Assembly (NCBI GenBank): GCA_964609675.1
Contig: CAZSRX010000015.1
Location: 16,400-80,399, forward strand
Origin: CAZSRX01 sp964609675 [NCBI: uncultured Bacteroidota bacterium]
GTDB taxonomy: Bacteria; CLD3; SB21
Length of the DNA: 64,000 nt
Direction: 5' to 3'
Every line of letters begins with the position of its first letter. The stretch's first letter is position 1. This document shows positions 25,668 to 36,999 of the stretch, piece after piece. A program made the position numbers and the translations under genes. The notes under the pieces were generated by a model. It saw only the letters and a list, made by a program, of their open reading frames with translations. It made no database searches and was not told where the DNA came from.

Positions 25668-28229
25668 TTATTTGATGAGCAGCATCCGCTTCGTCTGTGT
25701 TTTTCCGTCCACGTTCAACGCATACAAATACACGCCCGACGCCGCGGCTTTTCCGGCATGATCGTCGCCGTTCCATCGCGCGGTATGCTTACCGGCCGAT
25801 TGCTTTTCGTTGACCAGCGTACGCACTTCCTGTCCCAGTATATTATAAACCTTAAGTTGCACGCGGCTGTCCCGGGCGATTTTATAGACAATCGATGTGG
25901 ATGGATTGAACGGATTCGGGAAATTCTGCGCCAGATAAAAATCTTTTACGGCCGGAGTACCGGATTCCGCGATATCCGTAATCTGGGACAGGTCGAGCTT
26001 GTACATGGAGCGACCGTGCGTGCCGGCGACGAGAAAGTTCCCGGCGTCATGGATTTTAAGGTCGTACACGGACACCAGCGGAAGCCCCGGACCGACGTCC
26101 TGCCATGACTGGCCGCCGTTGGTTGTATAATACGCGCCAACGTCCGTGCCGACAAATAGCCCATTCGGTCGGTTCGGATCAATCACGAATCCGTTGATCG
26201 GCGCGTCAGGCAGATTGGCGGAAATGTTCGACCAGCTTGTTCCTTTATTTGTGGTTTTAAAAATATGCGGCTGGGGATCGCGCCATTTGAGCCCGGAGAA
26301 AGTGACATAAGCGATGTTTTCGTCATAAGGATCCACCGCCACGCGTGTCACCCAGCGGAACGGCAGTCCGTTGGTGACATTCGTCCAGCTACCACCCAGA
26401 TTGCTCGTGACCCACACGCGGCCATCCGCCGTACCCACATATAACACCGATGTATTGGAAGGCGCGACGGCGATAGTCGTGATGGTGTTCAGTCGCGGCA
26501 GTCCGCCGGTTAAATCGTTTGAAATGGGCGACCAGTTGGAAGCGCCGTTGGTGGTGCGGTAAACGCGGTTGCTGCCGTAATAGAGAATATCGGGATTCAC
26601 CGGATCCATGATAACCGGCGTGGACCAGTTTTTGGGATCGGATTCATCGATGCCGTTGGTCGCCGCATACCATTCATAACCGCCGTTATACGATTTAACC
26701 AGATTTCCGTACTGGGATTCGGCATAAATAATATCCGAATTCTGCGGATGCACGATTACGTAGAACCCGTCGCCGCCGTACAGAATATCCCAGTCGTTCA
26801 GCGCGCCGGTCAGCGTGCGCGGCGTGGAATTGTCCTGCGTGCCGCCGTACAGCCGCTGGGGATTGGAATAATCGATGGCGATTTCATAGAACTGCGTGAT
26901 AGGCAATTCGGCGACTTCGGTCCAGTTTGCGCCGTTATCGGCGGATATATCAATGCCGCCGTCGTTGCCGTTCATGATGATATTTGGATTCGTCGGATGA
27001 TAGGCCAGCGCGTGGAAATCTACATGATACGGAACATACACGCCCCAGGTTTCGCCGGCGTTGGTGGTATGCATCATACACTGATCCAGCACCCAAACAT
27101 CATCCGGATTGGTCGGATGTACGCGAATCTGCCCGAAGTACCAGCTGAAATTATCAAATCCGAAAGACGCTTCACCGTCCGGATCCGCGTTAAACCAGCT
27201 GTTGCCGCTGTCGGTGGTTTTAAAAACACCCAGATATTCATAGCCGTCATTATAAAGACTATACGCAATGTTCGGGTTGCTGGGCGACAGCGCCAGGCCG
27301 ATCCGTCCGACGTTGGTAAGGGAAGCGTCCGGCAGTCCATTGGTCAGTTGATGCCAGTTATTGCCGCCGTCGGTGGAGCGGTAAATGCCGCTGGTGACGC
27401 CGTATAGATGCGACGTGGTCGGACGGCGGACGCGTTCCCACATGGCGGCCATGAGAAACTGCGGATTGGAGGGATTCATTACCAGATCCACCGCGCCGGT
27501 TGTATCGCTGATGAACAATACCTTTTCCCAAGTAGCGCCGCCGTCGGTGGAGCGGTACACGCCGCGTTCAATATTCGGTGTGAAATACGAACCGAGCGCG
27601 GCGACAAATACCCGCTGGGTATTGGACGGATCCACAAGTATCCGGCCGATAGAAGCGGTCATTTCCAAACCGATAAGTTGCCATGAAACGCCGCCGTTGG
27701 TGGATTTATACACGCCGCCGCCTTCAAAATTGTTATGGCCGCCGTTCGCTTCGCCGGTCCCCACGTAAAGCACATCCGGGTTTACGGGATCAATGCCGAT
27801 ATCGCCGATAGGCAGTACGGCCGCTTCGTCGAAAACCGGAAACCATGTCGCGCCCATATTGGTCGATTTAAACACCCCGCCCGTAGCCGCGCCGGCGTAT
27901 ACAATATTCGGGTTAAGCGTATTGAATTCGATATCCGAAACGCGTCCCGTGACATTCGTTGGGCCGGCGAATTCCCATACCAGCGGCGTGGCGTTTTTTC
28001 GGATGGCCTGGGTGCGCATTTGTTGGGCCGATCGCAAGGCCTGTAAGTGCGCGTCGCGGTCGGCCTGTCCGTACGGAAATGTCCGCTGGAGCCAGGCGTA
28101 ATCGGAGGGATATTTCGGCGGTTTTGTATCCGCCGCCGTGCGCGGCCAATAAATGACCACGGTAAGGATCAATACTATCAAAACGGCGACGCCTGTAAGC
28201 GCGGCCGGCATGAATTGCTTAACGCTCAT
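25668..28229 (-). CDS. Secreted BNR/Asp-box beta-propeller protein with type IX sorting domain
   Basis: 853 residues. An N-terminal hydrophobic segment (about 8-28) directs export. The body consists of repeated sialidase-like Asp-box units (STDGGATW, STDGGNNW, TTDSGNSW, SADNGANW, TTNKGTSW, TTNGGQSW), forming one or two beta-propellers as in VPS10/photosystem-stability-factor-like proteins. Catalytic sialidase residues are not evident. The last 85 residues are a C-terminal sorting domain (FYLAQNFPNPFNPSTSIVYK, VYNILGQEVRTLV, GVYLYALNVDG) used for type IX secretion and surface attachment in the FCB group. AAAGGAGG precedes the ATG. It follows the aminotransferase by 48 bp. Confidence 0.9.
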   Translation of the reverse strand: MSVKQFMPAALTGVAVLIVLILTVVIYWPRTAADTKPPKYPSDYAWLQRTFPYGQADRDAHLQALRSAQQMRTQAIRKNATPLVWEFAGPTNVTGRVSDIEFNTLNPNIVYAGAATGGVFKSTNMGATWFPVFDEAAVLPIGDIGIDPVNPDVLYVGTGEANGGHNNFEGGGVYKSTNGGVSWQLIGLEMTASIGRILVDPSNTQRVFVAALGSYFTPNIERGVYRSTDGGATWEKVLFISDTTGAVDLVMNPSNPQFLMAAMWERVRRPTTSHLYGVTSGIYRSTDGGNNWHQLTNGLPDASLTNVGRIGLALSPSNPNIAYSLYNDGYEYLGVFKTTDSGNSWFNADPDGEASFGFDNFSWYFGQIRVHPTNPDDVWVLDQCMMHTTNAGETWGVYVPYHVDFHALAYHPTNPNIIMNGNDGGIDISADNGANWTEVAELPITQFYEIAIDYSNPQRLYGGTQDNSTPRTLTGALNDWDILYGGDGFYVIVHPQNSDIIYAESQYGNLVKSYNGGYEWYAATNGIDESDPKNWSTPVIMDPVNPDILYYGSNRVYRTTNGASNWSPISNDLTGGLPRLNTITTIAVAPSNTSVLYVGTADGRVWVTSNLGGSWTNVTNGLPFRWVTRVAVDPYDENIAYVTFSGLKWRDPQPHIFKTTNKGTSWSNISANLPDAPINGFVIDPNRPNGLFVGTDVGAYYTTNGGQSWQDVGPGLPLVSVYDLKIHDAGNFLVAGTHGRSMYKLDLSQITDIAESGTPAVKDFYLAQNFPNPFNPSTSIVYKIARDSRVQLKVYNILGQEVRTLVNEKQSAGKHTARWNGDDHAGKAAASGVYLYALNVDGKTQTKRMLLIK

Positions 28230-28277
28230 ACGATCCTCCTTTATTAGAGCATTCGGTAAAATGATCGTAATCGGGAA

Positions 28278-29477
28278 TTATTTCTTCAGCGCTTTTTTGA
28301 TGGTGTCGCCCAGATACTTTATTCCGTTCTCGATTTGCTCCGTGGACGGGAATGAATAATTCAGGCGTAGCGTGTGCGCGCCGGAGCCGTCGCAGTGGAA
28401 GGGCCGCCCGATCACGTACGCGACGTTGTTTTCAATGGAGGACATGAAAATATCTTTGCTGTTAAGGTATTCAGGCAGACGCACCCACAGGAACATGCCG
28501 CCGCCGGGATTGGACCAGGTGACTTCTTTGGGCATGTGTTTTTCCAGCGCCCGGATCATGGCTTCCTTTTTGGGCTTGTAGCAGGCCACCGCTTTCTGGA
28601 TCGTCTGCTTCATTTTGCCCTGACGGATATACTCGGCGATGATCAGTTGGTTGAAGGAGGGCGAACAAAGATCCACCGACTGTTTCAGCACGACCATTTT
28701 TTCGATTAATTCTTTTTCGGCAACCACCCAGCCAAGGCGCATGCCCGGGAACAGCACTTTGGACAGCGTTTTCAGCATGATTACCCCTTTGCCGCCGGAG
28801 AGCATCCACAAGCTGGGCAGTGCTTCGGCGCCGAAGCTGAGTTCGCGGTACGGCGAATCCTCGATAATCGGAATTTCCCATTCCGCGCCGATACGTACCA
28901 ACTGTTTCCGCCGTTCCAAGCTCATCGTGATTCCGGAAGGATTCTGGAAATCGGGGATTGTGTAAATAAACCGCGGCCGCTTGTTGTGTCTGGCAAGATA
29001 TTTGAGGGTGTTGAGTAGTTGCGTAATGTCCATGCCGTTATCGTCCATTACGATGCCGCGCATGTCCGCGCCCGCCCGTTCAAAGGCTTGAATCCCGCCG
29101 ATATAGGACGGTAGTTCCATCACAATAGGTTCATCGGCGTCAAGAAGCAGTAATGATACCAGGTCGAGTCCCTGCTGGGAGGAAGAGGTAACGCAAATCT
29201 GCTCGGCGGTTGCCTGATCGCCGAAATCCGCCATATGCTGGATCAGCGCTTCGATCAGCTCATTTTCACCGGGCGTCGGGCCGTATTGCAGCGCGAGATA
29301 GCCTTTTTTAGTCAGTACTTCTTTGGTAATATCAATCAGTTCCTGAATGGGAAATAACGAAGCGTCCGGCAGACCGCCGCCGAAAGATATCACGCCGGGT
29401 TTCCGTGTCCATTTGAGCAACTCACGGATTTCAGAGCTTTTGATCCGGTTGGATATCTGGGAAAAAAAATAAGCCAT
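28278..29477 (-). CDS. PLP-dependent aminotransferase (LysN/2-aminoadipate type)
   Basis: 399 residues from ATG 29477, set by AGGAGA 7 bp upstream; an upstream in-frame ATG adds 13 unsupported residues. Fold type I aminotransferase: ISFGGGLPDASLFP, LQYGPTPGENELIEAL, VTSSSQQGLDLVSLLLLD, FIYTIPDFQNPSGITMS, EDSPYRELSF, and the Schiff-base Lys in LKTLSKVLFPGMRLGWV. The closing RLNYSFPSTEQIENGI is also typical. The pattern is that of the MocR-like aminotransferase group lacking the DNA-binding domain, which includes LysN and aromatic or branched-chain transaminases. The precise amino donor is not determinable. Confidence 0.88.
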   Translation of the reverse strand: MAYFFSQISNRIKSSEIRELLKWTRKPGVISFGGGLPDASLFPIQELIDITKEVLTKKGYLALQYGPTPGENELIEALIQHMADFGDQATAEQICVTSSSQQGLDLVSLLLLDADEPIVMELPSYIGGIQAFERAGADMRGIVMDDNGMDITQLLNTLKYLARHNKRPRFIYTIPDFQNPSGITMSLERRKQLVRIGAEWEIPIIEDSPYRELSFGAEALPSLWMLSGGKGVIMLKTLSKVLFPGMRLGWVVAEKELIEKMVVLKQSVDLCSPSFNQLIIAEYIRQGKMKQTIQKAVACYKPKKEAMIRALEKHMPKEVTWSNPGGGMFLWVRLPEYLNSKDIFMSSIENNVAYVIGRPFHCDGSGAHTLRLNYSFPSTEQIENGIKYLGDTIKKALKK

Positions 29478-29673
29478 GGCTGTATCTCCTGAATAAACGG
29501 TTGGACTTTTTTTCAAATGTATAATGAAATTTGTAATTATGCAATAACCTTTTCACGGATTTTTCGGCCGCGCCATTCATTCCATAAAGGGTTTCTCAGG
29601 ATAACTTGCTTTTGCTTTTTAGATAATACTGTCGTACATTGGCTTCAGCATCATTAACGGAGAATTAAAGCTT

Positions 29674-30573
29674 ATGAAAGCGATCCAAATTGAATCCGGG
29701 GAACTGTCCGTTTATTGTTATGCAAAAATCAACATGGGCCTGCGGATATTCGACAAGCGGCCGGACGGTTACCATAACATTGAGACTACCTTTAAAGTTA
29801 TCGGTTTGCACGACCATATTCGCATAACGCGAAACGGTTCGCCATCGCCACGGGTGATATCCGCTTCGGAAAATATGCCGAAAGACGCTTCCAATCTCTG
29901 CATACGGGCGCTCCATAAACTGAATGAAAAAACCGGATGCGGCTTGGGTTTTGACGTAAACATTGTCAAGCATATTCCCATTGGCGCCGGTCTGGGCGGG
30001 GGCAGCAGCGATGCGGCGGGCGTATTAGTCGGATGCAATGAATTGCTTAATCTCAGACTCGATGATGATACCCTGATGAAACTCGGGCTGGAATTGGGTT
30101 CGGATGTACCGTTTTTTGTTGGTTTTTTATTGGGCTATGGCAACACGGCTACCGGAAGAGGCCGGGGTGAAAACCTGGAATTTTTCAACTGGAACCTCAG
30201 CGAGAAGGTGCTTTTAGTATACCCTAATATCCATGTTTCTACAGCATGGGCATATGCTAACTTTAATAAATATATGAACATGGGTGATAGTAAAATGTCA
30301 AGTTTAACCTTGACAAACACTAAAAAAAACATTATGTTTAGCGCAATTTTAGAAAAACCAATGTTTTTTGAAAATTTTTTTGAACCGCTCGTGTTTGCCG
30401 AGTGTCCGGATGTTAAAGAAGTATATGATCGGCTACTGAAGGAACAACCTTTATTGACTGCGATGTCCGGAAGCGGATCGGCCATTTATGCTTTATTTCC
30501 TGACGACACCGAACTGGAACCGGTGTTAAAGAAATTATCGGGTTATTATGCGGCTGTCGTAAAATTTATCTGA
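29674..30573 (+). CDS. ispE: 4-diphosphocytidyl-2-C-methyl-D-erythritol kinase
   Basis: 299 residues; phosphorylates CDP-methylerythritol in the non-mevalonate isoprenoid pathway. GHMP kinase fold: YCYAKINMGLRIFDKRPDGYH (substrate site, Lys and Asp), the ATP loop PIGAGLGGGSSDAAG (about 109-123), GSDVPFFV, and the C-terminal LLTAMSGSGSAIYALF. All key residues are present. GGAG (29661-29664) lies about 9 bp before the ATG. The middle segment (about 200-225) is Asn/Lys/Met-rich and less conserved. The tRNA-Gln gene follows 33 bp downstream. Confidence 0.92.
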   Translation: MKAIQIESGELSVYCYAKINMGLRIFDKRPDGYHNIETTFKVIGLHDHIRITRNGSPSPRVISASENMPKDASNLCIRALHKLNEKTGCGLGFDVNIVKHIPIGAGLGGGSSDAAGVLVGCNELLNLRLDDDTLMKLGLELGSDVPFFVGFLLGYGNTATGRGRGENLEFFNWNLSEKVLLVYPNIHVSTAWAYANFNKYMNMGDSKMSSLTLTNTKKNIMFSAILEKPMFFENFFEPLVFAECPDVKEVYDRLLKEQPLLTAMSGSGSAIYALFPDDTELEPVLKKLSGYYAAVVKFI

Positions 30574-30606
30574 CCGGATAACTCAACCCGTTAAAGAAAA
30601 AATATT

Positions 30607-30678
30607 TGGGGTGTAGCCAAGCGGTAAGGCAGCGGGTTTTGGTCCCGCCATTCCGAGGTTCGAATCCTTGCACCCCAG
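30607..30678 (+). tRNA. tRNA-Gln (anticodon TTG)
   Basis: A 72-nt cloverleaf: the acceptor arm TGGGGTG pairs with CACCCCA (30671-30677), D arm GCCAAGCGGTAAGGC, anticodon stem GCGGG/CCCGC with loop TTTTGGT and anticodon TTG, and T arm with GGTTCGAATCC. The discriminator is G and the CCA end is not encoded. Confidence 0.95.
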
Positions 30679-30680
30679 CA

Positions 30681-30872
30681 ATGTTTTACACTTATATACT
30701 TCCGAGCATGAAGACCGATGCGTATGATATCGGTCACACCGAGGCCATGAATGAACGGTTACGTCAGCATAATCAGGGGTTGTGCCGATCCACCAAACAT
30801 GCCGTGCCGTGGAAAGCGGTTCATGTGGAAGAATTCGAAACCCGCAGTGAAGCCATCAAACGGGAACGTTAA
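30681..30872 (+). pseudogene. Decayed GIY-YIG endonuclease-like gene
   Basis: 63 codons starting 2 bp after the tRNA. FYTYILPSMKTDAYDIGHT, HNQGLCRSTKHAVPWKAVHV and EEFETRSEAIKRER match the small GIY-YIG (YhbQ/UvrC-N-like) family. The YIG motif reads DIG, losing the catalytic Tyr, and the frame stops at TAA after RER. Continuing in another frame gives IENLKSRKTLKKNH, the expected C-terminal helix, so a one-base loss has probably truncated it. Both changes point to a dead gene. Confidence 0.7.
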
Positions 30873-30916
30873 TTGAAAATTTAAAGAGCCGCAAAACTTT
30901 GAAGAAAAATCACTTT

Positions 30917-30938
30917 ATTATGCGGCAATTATGCGGCA
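30917..30938. repeat. 11-bp tandem duplication
   Basis: ATTATGCGGCA occurs twice in direct succession in the intergenic sequence before prs. It is probably a slippage product next to the decayed GIY-YIG gene. Confidence 0.6.
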
Positions 30939-31018
30939 ATATCCAAAAAATTAAAGTTTAGTTTTTTTGAAATAAACGGGTTTCTGAAGGATTTATCGAA
31001 CAAATAACGATTATAACG

Positions 31019-31059
31019 ACCCGATTTCCGGGAAATAATAGAATTCCGGTATGTCGGGT
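31019..31059 (+). promoter_or_regulatory. Imperfect hairpin in the prs leader
   Basis: ACCCGA...CCGG (31019-31031) and CCGG...TCGGGT (31046-31059) are inverted with a 14-nt AT-rich loop. It lies 23 bp before the prs start. It is not a purine riboswitch by any motif I can see; an operator or leader structure is possible. Confidence 0.35.
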
Positions 31060-31082
31060 TAATTTATCAAGAAGAAATATAA

Positions 31083-32021
31083 ATGGTTGAGATTAAAGCG
31101 AAATTGATGGTAGCTTCGGGACGCGTGCACCGTACTTTTGCGGAAGGCATCGTGAAGCATCTCAATATACCGCTCGCGAAAACAGAAATTATGAATTTCA
31201 GCGACGGGGAAATTTTCGTCAAGTACGATGAAAATATCCGCGGCGAGGATTTATATATTGTTCAGCCGACCATAGCTCCGGCGGACAATCTGATGGAACT
31301 GCTGATTATGATTGATGCGGCGCGGCGCGCATCCGCTTACCGTATTACAGCCGTTATACCGTATTTCGGCTATGCCCGGCAGGATCGCAAGGACCAGCCG
31401 CGCGTATCCATTACCGCCAAGCTGGCGGCCAACCTGATCCTTACCGCCGGCGTGGACCGGGTGCTGACGATGGATCTGCACTCGCCGCAGATACAAGGTT
31501 TTTTTGATATTCCTCTGGATCACCTGTATTCCTCTGCCGTGCTGACCGAATACTGGCGCAATATGCTGAAGCCGGGATCGGTGGTGGTATCGCCGGACAT
31601 GGGCGGCGTCAAGCTGGCTCGCGCCTATGCCAAGCGGCTTCAGATGGAATTCGCGATTATTGACAAACGGCGTCCCCGGGCGAACAGCGTGGAAATATTG
31701 AATATCATTGGGGATGTCAGAGGCCGCGATGTACTGATGGTGGACGACATGGTGGATACCGCGGGCACGCTGACCCGCGCCGCCAAAGCGCTCAAGGATG
31801 CGGGCGCCGGCGACATTTATGCCACCTGCACGCACCCCATTCTGTCAGGCCGCGCGATTGAACTGCTGATGGAATCGCCGATTCGCCGGCTGGTGGCCGC
31901 CGATACCGTGCCGCTTAAAAACACGTGTGAAAAAATTGAAATTGTTTCCGTCACACGGATGTTTGCGGAGGCCATCAACCGCATTCACAAAGCCGAATCC
32001 GTCAGCGTATTGTTTATATAG
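31083..32021 (+). CDS. prs: Ribose-phosphate pyrophosphokinase (PRPP synthetase)
   Basis: 312 residues; makes PRPP from ribose-5-phosphate and ATP for nucleotide, His and Trp synthesis. It shows the class I pattern: FSDGEIFVKYDENIRGEDLY, AVIPYFGYARQDRKDQPR (ATP flexible-loop Arg), VLTMDLHSPQIQGFFDIPLD (metal-binding region) and the PRPP loop VLMVDDMVDTAGTLTRAA. It is full length and intact. It heads a run with rplY (39 bp away) and pth, a gene order common to many bacteria. Confidence 0.95.
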   Translation: MVEIKAKLMVASGRVHRTFAEGIVKHLNIPLAKTEIMNFSDGEIFVKYDENIRGEDLYIVQPTIAPADNLMELLIMIDAARRASAYRITAVIPYFGYARQDRKDQPRVSITAKLAANLILTAGVDRVLTMDLHSPQIQGFFDIPLDHLYSSAVLTEYWRNMLKPGSVVVSPDMGGVKLARAYAKRLQMEFAIIDKRRPRANSVEILNIIGDVRGRDVLMVDDMVDTAGTLTRAAKALKDAGAGDIYATCTHPILSGRAIELLMESPIRRLVAADTVPLKNTCEKIEIVSVTRMFAEAINRIHKAESVSVLFI

Positions 32022-32060
32022 AAAAAACATTATTATAATACATAAACACAGGATATTCCC

Positions 32061-32753
32061 ATGGAGCAAGTAATCTTAAAAGCAGAAAAAAGAGAAACCA
32101 GCCGGCACAGCGCCAGGAAAGCCCGGAAAGAAGGTAAAGTCCCCGGCGTGTTCTACGGTTTTGGCAAAAGCAATGTCAATGTCGCTTTTGACGCCCGTTC
32201 GCTAGTTAAATTCTTACATTCCGAACATACGTTGCTGACGCTCGACCTGGAAGGCGAACAGATGCAGGCGCTGATACGAAACTACGATAAGGATCCGGTA
32301 ACGTCCGCGATTACACACGTTGACGTGATGGCTGTAGCCATGGATCGGCCGGTCGATGTCAAGGTGCCGATTGTGTTTGTCGGCACACCGGTCGGCGTTA
32401 AGACCAAGGGCGGCATTGTTCAGCATGATATGATCGAGTTTCATATCAAATGTCTTCCGGCACACATACCGCCGCATCTGGAGGTCAATATTGACAATCT
32501 GGATCTTGGGCAGGCCATTCACGTCCGCGATCTGAAGTATGAAAACATCACCTTACTGAATCCGCCGAGCGAGTCGGTATGCACCGTGGTGATACCGAAG
32601 GCTCTTGAAGCCGTACTGGCTGAAGCTGCGGCTGAAACCGCCGAACCCGAACTGGTCGGCGCGAAAGAGAAAGAAGAAGGCGCGGAAGAAGGCAAGAAAG
32701 AAGAACCAGCCAAGGCGGAGAAAAAAGAACCGGCCAAGGCGGAAAAGAAATAA
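32061..32753 (+). CDS. rplY: 50S ribosomal protein L25 (Ctc/TL5 form)
   Basis: 230 residues: the long two-domain form binding 5S rRNA. The N-terminal domain begins ILKAEKRETSRHSARKARKE and GKVPGVFYG; the C-terminal beta domain includes VDVKVPIVFVGTPVGVKTKG and LEVNIDNLDLGQAIHVRDL. The last 45 residues are an acidic/basic low-complexity tail with repeated KKEEPAKAE units, usual in this group. It lies between prs and pth. Confidence 0.93.
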   Translation: MEQVILKAEKRETSRHSARKARKEGKVPGVFYGFGKSNVNVAFDARSLVKFLHSEHTLLTLDLEGEQMQALIRNYDKDPVTSAITHVDVMAVAMDRPVDVKVPIVFVGTPVGVKTKGGIVQHDMIEFHIKCLPAHIPPHLEVNIDNLDLGQAIHVRDLKYENITLLNPPSESVCTVVIPKALEAVLAEAAAETAEPELVGAKEKEEGAEEGKKEEPAKAEKKEPAKAEKK

Positions 32754-32830
32754 CGTCAACGTGGAGTTCCTTTCCGCGGCTTGGTCTTGTTCTTCTGAGA
32801 ACATAATCAGAACGTCAGCGGAAATTAATT

Positions 32831-33409
32831 ATGATGCTGATAGCAGGCCTGGGCAATCCCGGAAGCCGCTACCGCGATACGCGGCATAACCTGGGTTTTA
32901 TGGTCCTAGACTTTATGGCCGAAGAAAAGCGTTTCGGTTTTAAACCTGGAAAAGGGGACTACGAGTACGCCGAAACATCCAGCGATACCGAACGCATACT
33001 CTGGGTAAAGCCGATGACGTTTATGAACAACAGCGGCGTGGCTCTTGCTGAGTTGGCCCGTTTTTATAAAATTGATGCCGACCGCATTTTGGTTGTATGT
33101 GATGATGTATCCTTGCCGCTTGGAAAAATGCGCATCCGGAAGGACGGCGGTGATGGCGGCCATAATGGTCTGAAATCCGTTATCCTCCATCTCAATGACG
33201 ACCGGTTTACGCGTTTGCGGGTCGGTATCAATCATCCGGACAGCCGGAATTACGATCTCGCTGATTTTGTTCTGGCAAAATTTTTTCCGGAAGAACTGCC
33301 GGTACTGAATAAAGTAATAGCAGCGGCCGCCGACGCGGTCAGTGATTTGATAACGACGGGCGTCGAAAAAGCCATGAATAAATACAACGGTCTGGTTATC
33401 CAGGCCTAA
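32831..33409 (+). CDS. pth: Peptidyl-tRNA hydrolase
   Basis: 192 residues; releases tRNA from dropped-off peptidyl-tRNA. Family motifs: LIAGLGNPGSRYRDTRHNLGF with the catalytic His and Asn, KPMTFMNNSGVALAEL, VVCDDVSLPLGKMRIRKDG and GHNGLKSVI. Two consecutive ATG codons (32831 and 32834) make the first residue uncertain. The arrangement prs-rplY-pth is conserved and supports one operon. Confidence 0.95.
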   Translation: MMLIAGLGNPGSRYRDTRHNLGFMVLDFMAEEKRFGFKPGKGDYEYAETSSDTERILWVKPMTFMNNSGVALAELARFYKIDADRILVVCDDVSLPLGKMRIRKDGGDGGHNGLKSVILHLNDDRFTRLRVGINHPDSRNYDLADFVLAKFFPEELPVLNKVIAAAADAVSDLITTGVEKAMNKYNGLVIQA

Positions 33410-33471
33410 GGATATTAAAAAGCAGCATTCAAAAGAACAGGAAAAACCGTTTAACCAACCAGGAGCAAGTT

Positions 33472-36096
<2,625 letters not shown>

Positions 36097-36142
36097 GCAT
36101 TACAGGCAAAGTGATTAACGCGAATAAATAAAAATGAACCCT

Positions 36143-36188
36143 GCGTTAGAATTGATTCAAATGGTGTTTGTATCAAACGCTAACGCCG
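36143..36188 (+). promoter_or_regulatory. Long hairpin in the rpsF leader (candidate S6:S18 site)
   Basis: Nested arms: GCGTTAG (36143-36149) with CTAACGC (36180-36186), TTGAT (36152-36156) with ATCAA (36172-36176), and CAAA with TTTG around a TGGTG loop. The internal loop is AA opposite ACG, and a CCG directly follows the outer arm. There is no T-run. Many bacteria carry an S6:S18-binding RNA with a CCG element upstream of rpsF, and this is the right place; the exact consensus is not demonstrated. Confidence 0.5.
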
Positions 36189-36219
36189 AAACCACCCGAC
36201 CAAAGGGTAAGGAGATATT

Positions 36220-36615
36220 ATGTCAAAGAAAACGCTCAAGGGCGTCGCGGGTCAGCCCCGGTATTATGAAACGGTGCTGGTCATCGATCCCCAGATCGGC
36301 GATGAGGGCATTCGCGCCATCATCGAAAAAGTAAAGGATATTCTGGCCCAGCAGCAGGCCGTGGTCGTGAAAATCGACGAGTGGGGCAAGCGCAAGCTGG
36401 CGTATCCGATCAAGAAGAAAACGTATGGCTATTACGTCAGCGTGGAATTTGAGGCACACGGACCGATCGTCAAAGCTCTGCAGGATTACTACCTAATCAA
36501 TGAGCAAATTATCCGGTACGCCACCACGCTGGTGGATTTGCGCCTGCGCAAGGAACGGCAGCGGGAAAAAGCTGCCCCGAAAGAGGCGCACGCCGAAGAA
36601 GCCGAAGCCCTGTAA
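36220..36615 (+). CDS. rpsF: 30S ribosomal protein S6
   Basis: 131 residues. The core ferredoxin-like fold shows PRYYETVLVIDPQIGDEGI, VVKIDEWGKRKLAYPIKKKT, GYYVSVEFEAHGPIVKAL and INEQIIRYATTLVD. The N-terminus has a 12-residue basic extension and the C-terminus an Ala/Glu/Lys-rich tail. AAGGAG precedes the ATG. S6 binds S18 in the platform of the 30S subunit; rpsR follows 56 bp later. The usual ssb gene between rpsF and rpsR is absent. Confidence 0.95.
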   Translation: MSKKTLKGVAGQPRYYETVLVIDPQIGDEGIRAIIEKVKDILAQQQAVVVKIDEWGKRKLAYPIKKKTYGYYVSVEFEAHGPIVKALQDYYLINEQIIRYATTLVDLRLRKERQREKAAPKEAHAEEAEAL

Positions 36616-36671
36616 TCCGGCTCCGGTCAAACTAATAAAACCATACGAACATGAACGGAAGGTAAATTATT

Positions 36672-36959
36672 ATGTCTCCAAAAAACGATAAAAAAGAACG
36701 GAAAAACGACCGCCGCAAAGCCCGCGAGCAGAAAAGCGTCATGGGCAAACAGCGCAACTGCGCGTTCTGCGAAGAAAAAGCGTATTATGTGGATTACCGC
36801 GACGTCAAGCGCCTCGGTAAGTTCACCTCCGAACAGGGCCGCATTATGACCCGTCGTACATCCGGCGTCTGCGCCGTGCATCAACGCCAGCTCGTCCGCG
36901 CCATCAAACTGGCCCGGCACTTGGCACTGCTGCCGTTCGTCAGCGACATGACCCGTTAA
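36672..36959 (+). CDS. rpsR: 30S ribosomal protein S18
   Basis: 95 residues with a basic N-terminus, then CAFCEEKAYYVDYRDVKRLG, FTSEQGRIMTRRTSGVCAVH and QRQLVRAIKLARHLALLPF, the S18 signature. Two CXXC/CXXH-like elements (CAFC and CAVH) suggest a zinc-binding form. It lies between rpsF and rplI. Confidence 0.95.
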   Translation: MSPKNDKKERKNDRRKAREQKSVMGKQRNCAFCEEKAYYVDYRDVKRLGKFTSEQGRIMTRRTSGVCAVHQRQLVRAIKLARHLALLPFVSDMTR

Positions 36960-36999
36960 TCCAACTGCAACCGATGAAATTTATACGGAGAATGATCCT

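Noticed and set aside
36134-36334. A 66-codon frame starting in the rpsF leader
   Set aside because: It overlaps rpsF in another frame and runs through the leader hairpin; no ribosome binding site.
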